Below are positions 5,256 to 7,987 of a stretch of 7,987 nt of DNA, piece by piece. The notes under the pieces are model-generated. The model was not told the origin of the DNA, made no database searches, and saw nothing but the letters and a program-made list of their open reading frames with translations. Each line of letters opens with the position of its first letter. Position 1 is the stretch's first letter. The DNA is taken from positions 1 through 7,987 of the forward strand of contig CALARM010001131.1 in the NCBI GenBank assembly GCA_937888925.1, in the 5' to 3' direction. This DNA is from an uncultured Synergistia bacterium (GTDB lineage: Bacteria; Eremiobacterota; SpSt-956; JAKJGF01). Made by a program: the position numbers and the translations under genes.

Positions 5256-6769
5256 AGCGATTATCTTTTTTCCTATCAATTTCATTTATTATATGCCTGT
5301 TTGTTTATGGTTACGGTTCAGAACCTTCCGGTTCCGGTATAGGTGTTGTGGATATCGATAAATTATTGAAACTTCATAAGGACTGGTCAAAACTTGAAGA
5401 TTTAGATAAACAGGTCCGGGCATTTGAAGAAGGTTTTGCTTCAGATGAATTTAAAAATAAGATAAATAACTTTCAGAAGGATGCAGAGAAGAAATTTAAA
5501 TCTCTTATAAGTGAATATGACGGCAGATTAAAAAAGAAGAATGAAGAGCTTAAGGTTAACTGGACAGCAGAACAGAATTCTATTATGGGACAGCTTCAGG
5601 CTCTTCAGGATAGATTTTCTGCAAGGCAGAAAGCTGAAATGGAAAAGATAAAATCAGAACATCAGTCTGATCTTGAACATATTCAGAGAGAGTTTGAAGC
5701 TAAAATGACAGCAGAATTAAATAAAAAATCTGCTCTGGTCCATGAAAAATACAAACCTGAACTTGAGAAGGAAAATCAGGCAGTACAGGCTATGCTGGAT
5801 CAATATGTTAATACTCTTATTGTTGAAAGAGATAATAAAGTCAAAAAAAAGAGAGATGCTCTTTTACTGGAAATGGACTCGGTACTTACTGCTGAAAGAA
5901 ACAGGTTAATGGGTGATCTGGAAGATTACAAACAGAGACGTATGGAAGAAAACCAGCAGGCATTGCTGAAAGTTAATCTGGAAATTAACCAGCTTAACGC
6001 AAAGAATACTCATAATAAAGAAGATGAGGAAGAATTGCAAAAGTTAATTGCAGAGAAAAAATCCATAGACTCCGGTTATGAAAGTGATATTGCCGGTGAG
6101 ACCAGAAAAGTAGAAGATACTTTTACATCTTTTAAGAATAAGAAAATGGCTGAAATTGATGGTATTATAGGAAACTATACTACAGACCTCAATGCAGGGA
6201 TGAACAGTAAGATAGATGCCAAAAAGAAAGAATTTGATGCCATAGTTCAGGTAAAAGTCAGTGAGGTAGATAAGAAAGTAAGGGCAGAACTCGAAAATAC
6301 CCGTTCTTCTCTTGAGGGTGAATACTCTTCATTAATGAGGAGCAAAGAAGAAAAGATTCAATCTGCCATAGGAGAAAAATGGGATATAGTGAATGAACAG
6401 CTTTCCAGTGAATATGAAGCAGAAAAAAAAGCACTTATTTCAGCACTCGAGACAAAACATGGAGATGTAGAAAAATCTCTTAAATCTTTCAGTGAGCAGC
6501 TTGAACGTGAGTTTGAATCAAAGAAGAAAGAACTTGGTAAAGAATTATCTAAAACTCAGAACACTATTGCCGGTGAAAACCAGCAGGATATAGAGAAACT
6601 TATGAAAGAAAGAGAGAAGCTGTTTAATAATATTATGAAAGATATTTCTGCACAGGTAGAAACTGTGGCGAAGGAAAAAGGTGTACCGGTAGTTCTTACA
6701 GGGTACAGGGTTAATGTTAATGGTGTTGATTTAACTGAAGATATGATTAAAATTATGGAAAAGAAATAA
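5252..6769 (+). CDS. Giant OmpH/Skp-like periplasmic coiled-coil protein
   Basis: The protein has 505 residues, about three times a normal Skp/OmpH. Residues 1 to about 22 are a signal peptide (basic MKR, hydrophobic core, GYGS near the end); Cys15 does not sit in a proper lipobox. Family ends are present: an N-terminal strand GIGVVDIDKLLKL (29-41) and the C-terminal block VAKEKGVPVVL...VNGVDLTEDMI (472-499). Between them lie about 430 residues of highly charged, Lys/Glu/Gln-rich sequence with a single proline (Pro169), typical of long coiled coil. In Skp the helices form an out-and-back hairpin tentacle. Here the midpoint of the helical part is about residue 253, at the polar break KNTHNKED (251-258), a plausible hairpin tip. 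The TTG start follows the previous stop by 15 nt, so translational coupling is likely. Probable role: chaperone or spacer in the periplasm, serving the neighbouring BamA. Function beyond the OmpH relationship is inferred. An SMC- or filament-like protein is less likely given the signal peptide and OmpH ends. Confidence 0.8.
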   Translation: MKRLSFFLSISFIICLFVYGYGSEPSGSGIGVVDIDKLLKLHKDWSKLEDLDKQVRAFEEGFASDEFKNKINNFQKDAEKKFKSLISEYDGRLKKKNEELKVNWTAEQNSIMGQLQALQDRFSARQKAEMEKIKSEHQSDLEHIQREFEAKMTAELNKKSALVHEKYKPELEKENQAVQAMLDQYVNTLIVERDNKVKKKRDALLLEMDSVLTAERNRLMGDLEDYKQRRMEENQQALLKVNLEINQLNAKNTHNKEDEEELQKLIAEKKSIDSGYESDIAGETRKVEDTFTSFKNKKMAEIDGIIGNYTTDLNAGMNSKIDAKKKEFDAIVQVKVSEVDKKVRAELENTRSSLEGEYSSLMRSKEEKIQSAIGEKWDIVNEQLSSEYEAEKKALISALETKHGDVEKSLKSFSEQLEREFESKKKELGKELSKTQNTIAGENQQDIEKLMKEREKLFNNIMKDISAQVETVAKEKGVPVVLTGYRVNVNGVDLTEDMIKIMEKK

Positions 6770-6792
6770 GTAATGAAAGGAAGTCTTAATTA

Positions 6793-7233
6793 ATGAAAAA
6801 AAGAAATCTTTGTTGTATAATTATACTTGTTATTTTAGTTTCAGTAATTGCAGTATTTCTATCAGGACGTTCACCTGCAGTCGCTCAGAAGGAGGTGTCT
6901 GTAGGCGTTATAGATATAGAAAAGGTGATGGAAGGATGGCCGAAGTTTACAAGATATTCGGATCAGCTTCAGGCACAGAGAATGGCCTATACAGTTCTTT
7001 ATGAAAAAGCTTCTCCCAATCTTACCGATGCGGAGAAGGTAGAAATGCAGTATCAGATTACTAAAATTTTTGAACATTCCAATGAGATATTGATGGAAGT
7101 TCTTACAAATGATATGGGGAAAGCTGCGGAAAAAGTCGGTATGAAAAAAAATATGGATCTCGTTCTGGTCAAACAGAGGGTTCATGGTATTGGTACTGAT
7201 ATTACAGATGATGTATTGACGGAATTAAAATAG
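6793..7233 (+). CDS. Short OmpH/Skp-like periplasmic protein
   Basis: The protein has 146 residues. Residues 1-31 form a signal peptide with a basic MKKR start, a long hydrophobic stretch (7-23) and a signal peptidase I site AVA|Q after Ala31. The mature protein is only about 115 residues: strand VSVGVIDIEKVMEG (35-48), a short helical arm with a likely turn at SPNLTD (74-79), and the family C-terminal block VGMKKNMDLVLVKQRV...GTDITDDVLTEL (115-145). Compared with ordinary Skp (mature about 140 residues) the tentacle is reduced. It follows the giant paralogue by 23 nt, with AAAGGAAG (6776-6783) 9 nt before the ATG, and precedes lpxD by 33 nt. It is the nearest of the three to the position and size of a conventional skp/ompH, but I withhold the symbol because orthology among three paralogues cannot be decided from sequence alone. 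It may form mixed trimers with its neighbours; that is inference. Confidence 0.8.
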   Translation: MKKRNLCCIIILVILVSVIAVFLSGRSPAVAQKEVSVGVIDIEKVMEGWPKFTRYSDQLQAQRMAYTVLYEKASPNLTDAEKVEMQYQITKIFEHSNEILMEVLTNDMGKAAEKVGMKKNMDLVLVKQRVHGIGTDITDDVLTELK

Positions 7234-7266
7234 ATTATCGTACTATATGAGAAAGAGATAGAAGAA

Positions 7267-7987
7267 ATGACTTTTACCATTAAAGAAATAGCGGAAACTC
7301 TTGGAGGAACAGTAATCGGAAATGGACTCTTTACTGTGTCCGCCGTTTCTGATATTGATGGAGCTTCCGGTGAACATATAACCTTTGCAGTAAAACGTAA
7401 TTATTTTAAGAAGGCTATAAGTTCCGCTGCAGGAGCTATTATTTGCTCTGAAGATTATGGTGTGATTACGGAAAAACCGCTCATAGTGGTTTCCAATCCG
7501 AGATTTGCTTTTGCAAAGGTTTTAGAGCTATTTAAAGAAAAAAGCCATTCTTACAGTGGGATTCATCATACCTGTATAAGAGGTGACAGTGTATATATTT
7601 CCGATAATGTAATAATTTATCCCAATGTTTTTATAGGCGATGGTGTGAAAATAGGTAATTCAACTGTTATTTATCCCGGAGTTCATATAGGAAACCATGT
7701 AAATATAGGAGATTTTTGTATTATATACCCGAATGTTGTAATCCTGGACAGGGTTACAGCAGGTAATAATGTTATTATACATGCAGGTGCAGTAATAGGA
7801 AGTGACGGTTTTGGATTTGAAAGAGACGGCAAAACCTATTATAAAATACCTCAGATAGGTTCCGTATTGATAGAAGATGATGTGGAAATAGGTGCCAATA
7901 CCTGTATAGACAGAGCCACAACAGGAGTGACCACTATTGGTAAAGGGAGTAAAATTGATAATCTTGTTCAGGTGGCTCATAATGTTT
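7267..7987 (+). CDS. lpxD: UDP-3-O-acylglucosamine N-acyltransferase LpxD (5' part, runs off the window)
   Basis: LpxD adds the second, N-linked hydroxyacyl chain from acyl-ACP to UDP-3-O-acylglucosamine, the third step of lipid A synthesis, on the cytoplasmic side. The first 240 residues are present; a full protein is about 340. Residues 1 to about 100 match the uridine-binding N-terminal domain ([20 protein letters not shown]-like VSDIDGAS at 27-34). From about 104 the left-handed beta-helix hexapeptide repeats begin ([30 protein letters not shown]). The family stretch [20 protein letters not shown] (177-196) is complete, and His238 in VQVAHNV matches the catalytic His239 of E. coli. The stop codon lies beyond the window. 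The ATG at 7267 has only weak purine-rich sequence upstream (GAGAAAGAG), so coupling to the preceding gene is plausible. An in-frame TAG at 7231 limits any N-terminal extension. The gene implies an LPS-type outer membrane. Confidence 0.95.
   Translation, partial: MTFTIKEIAETLGGTVIGNGLFTVSAVSDIDGASGEHITFAVKRNYFKKAISSAAGAIICSEDYGVITEKPLIVVSNPRFAFAKVLELFKEKSHSYSGIHHTCIRGDSVYISDNVIIYPNVFIGDGVKIGNSTVIYPGVHIGNHVNIGDFCIIYPNVVILDRVTAGNNVIIHAGAVIGSDGFGFERDGKTYYKIPQIGSVLIEDDVEIGANTCIDRATTGVTTIGKGSKIDNLVQVAHNV

Noticed and set aside
5294..5296. Cys15 of the giant OmpH-like protein as a lipidation site
   Set aside because: The preceding residues FII do not fit a lipobox, since the -1 position is Ile; a signal peptidase I site near residues 20-23 is more likely.
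6871..7185. Minus-strand open frame opposite the short ompH-like gene, and a forward shifted frame at 6810-7004
   Set aside because: The coding frame has a signal peptide and OmpH block; the others show only composition-driven hydrophobic or Cys/Tyr-rich sequence.
7660..7980. Minus-strand open frame opposite lpxD
   Set aside because: The plus strand encodes conserved LpxD hexapeptide repeats and the catalytic His; the reverse frame is an artefact of those repeats.

Overview
This AT-rich window reads entirely left to right. It looks like the chromosome of a diderm (outer-membrane-bearing) bacterium, most likely a diderm member of the Firmicutes/Terrabacteria such as a Halanaerobiales- or Negativicutes-like lineage. 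The evidence is an outer-membrane block (bamA, ompH-type genes, lpxD) directly behind an atpC-murA pair, an arrangement I associate with Firmicutes-type genomes. Strong GGAGG-type ribosome binding sites and frequent GTG/TTG starts fit. The lineage is inferred from gene content only.

Layout. Positions 1-66 are a leader or the end of an unidentified upstream gene. Next come atpC (67-480, F1Fo ATP synthase epsilon subunit) and murA (577-1836, first committed step of peptidoglycan synthesis). The gap between them holds a GC-rich heptamer repeat (520-549). A 162-bp gap (1837-1998) with a 19-bp tandem duplication separates murA from a tightly packed run of five genes: bamA (1999-4299), three consecutive OmpH/Skp-type periplasmic chaperone genes (4376-5236, 5252-6769, 6793-7233) and the 5' part of lpxD (7267 to the window end). 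Within the run the gaps are 76, 15, 23 and 33 nt, so it is probably one operon.

How the genes work together. MurA supplies the peptidoglycan branch. BamA inserts beta-barrel proteins into the outer membrane. Skp-type chaperones keep unfolded barrels soluble in the periplasm. LpxD builds the lipid A precursor of the outer leaflet. The cluster therefore encodes envelope assembly.

Most unusual content. The single small skp/ompH gene usually found between bamA and lpxD is replaced by three paralogues of very different architecture. The first is a lipoprotein with two tandem OmpH-like domains. The second is a 505-residue protein in which OmpH ends flank about 430 residues of almost proline-free predicted coiled coil. 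The third is a 146-residue minimal form. All four OmpH-like domains end in the same recognisable C-terminal motif. The first of the three genes also has a Shine-Dalgarno sequence 25 nt from its start codon, with a perfect 7-bp hairpin exactly between them that would reduce the effective spacing to 7 nt.
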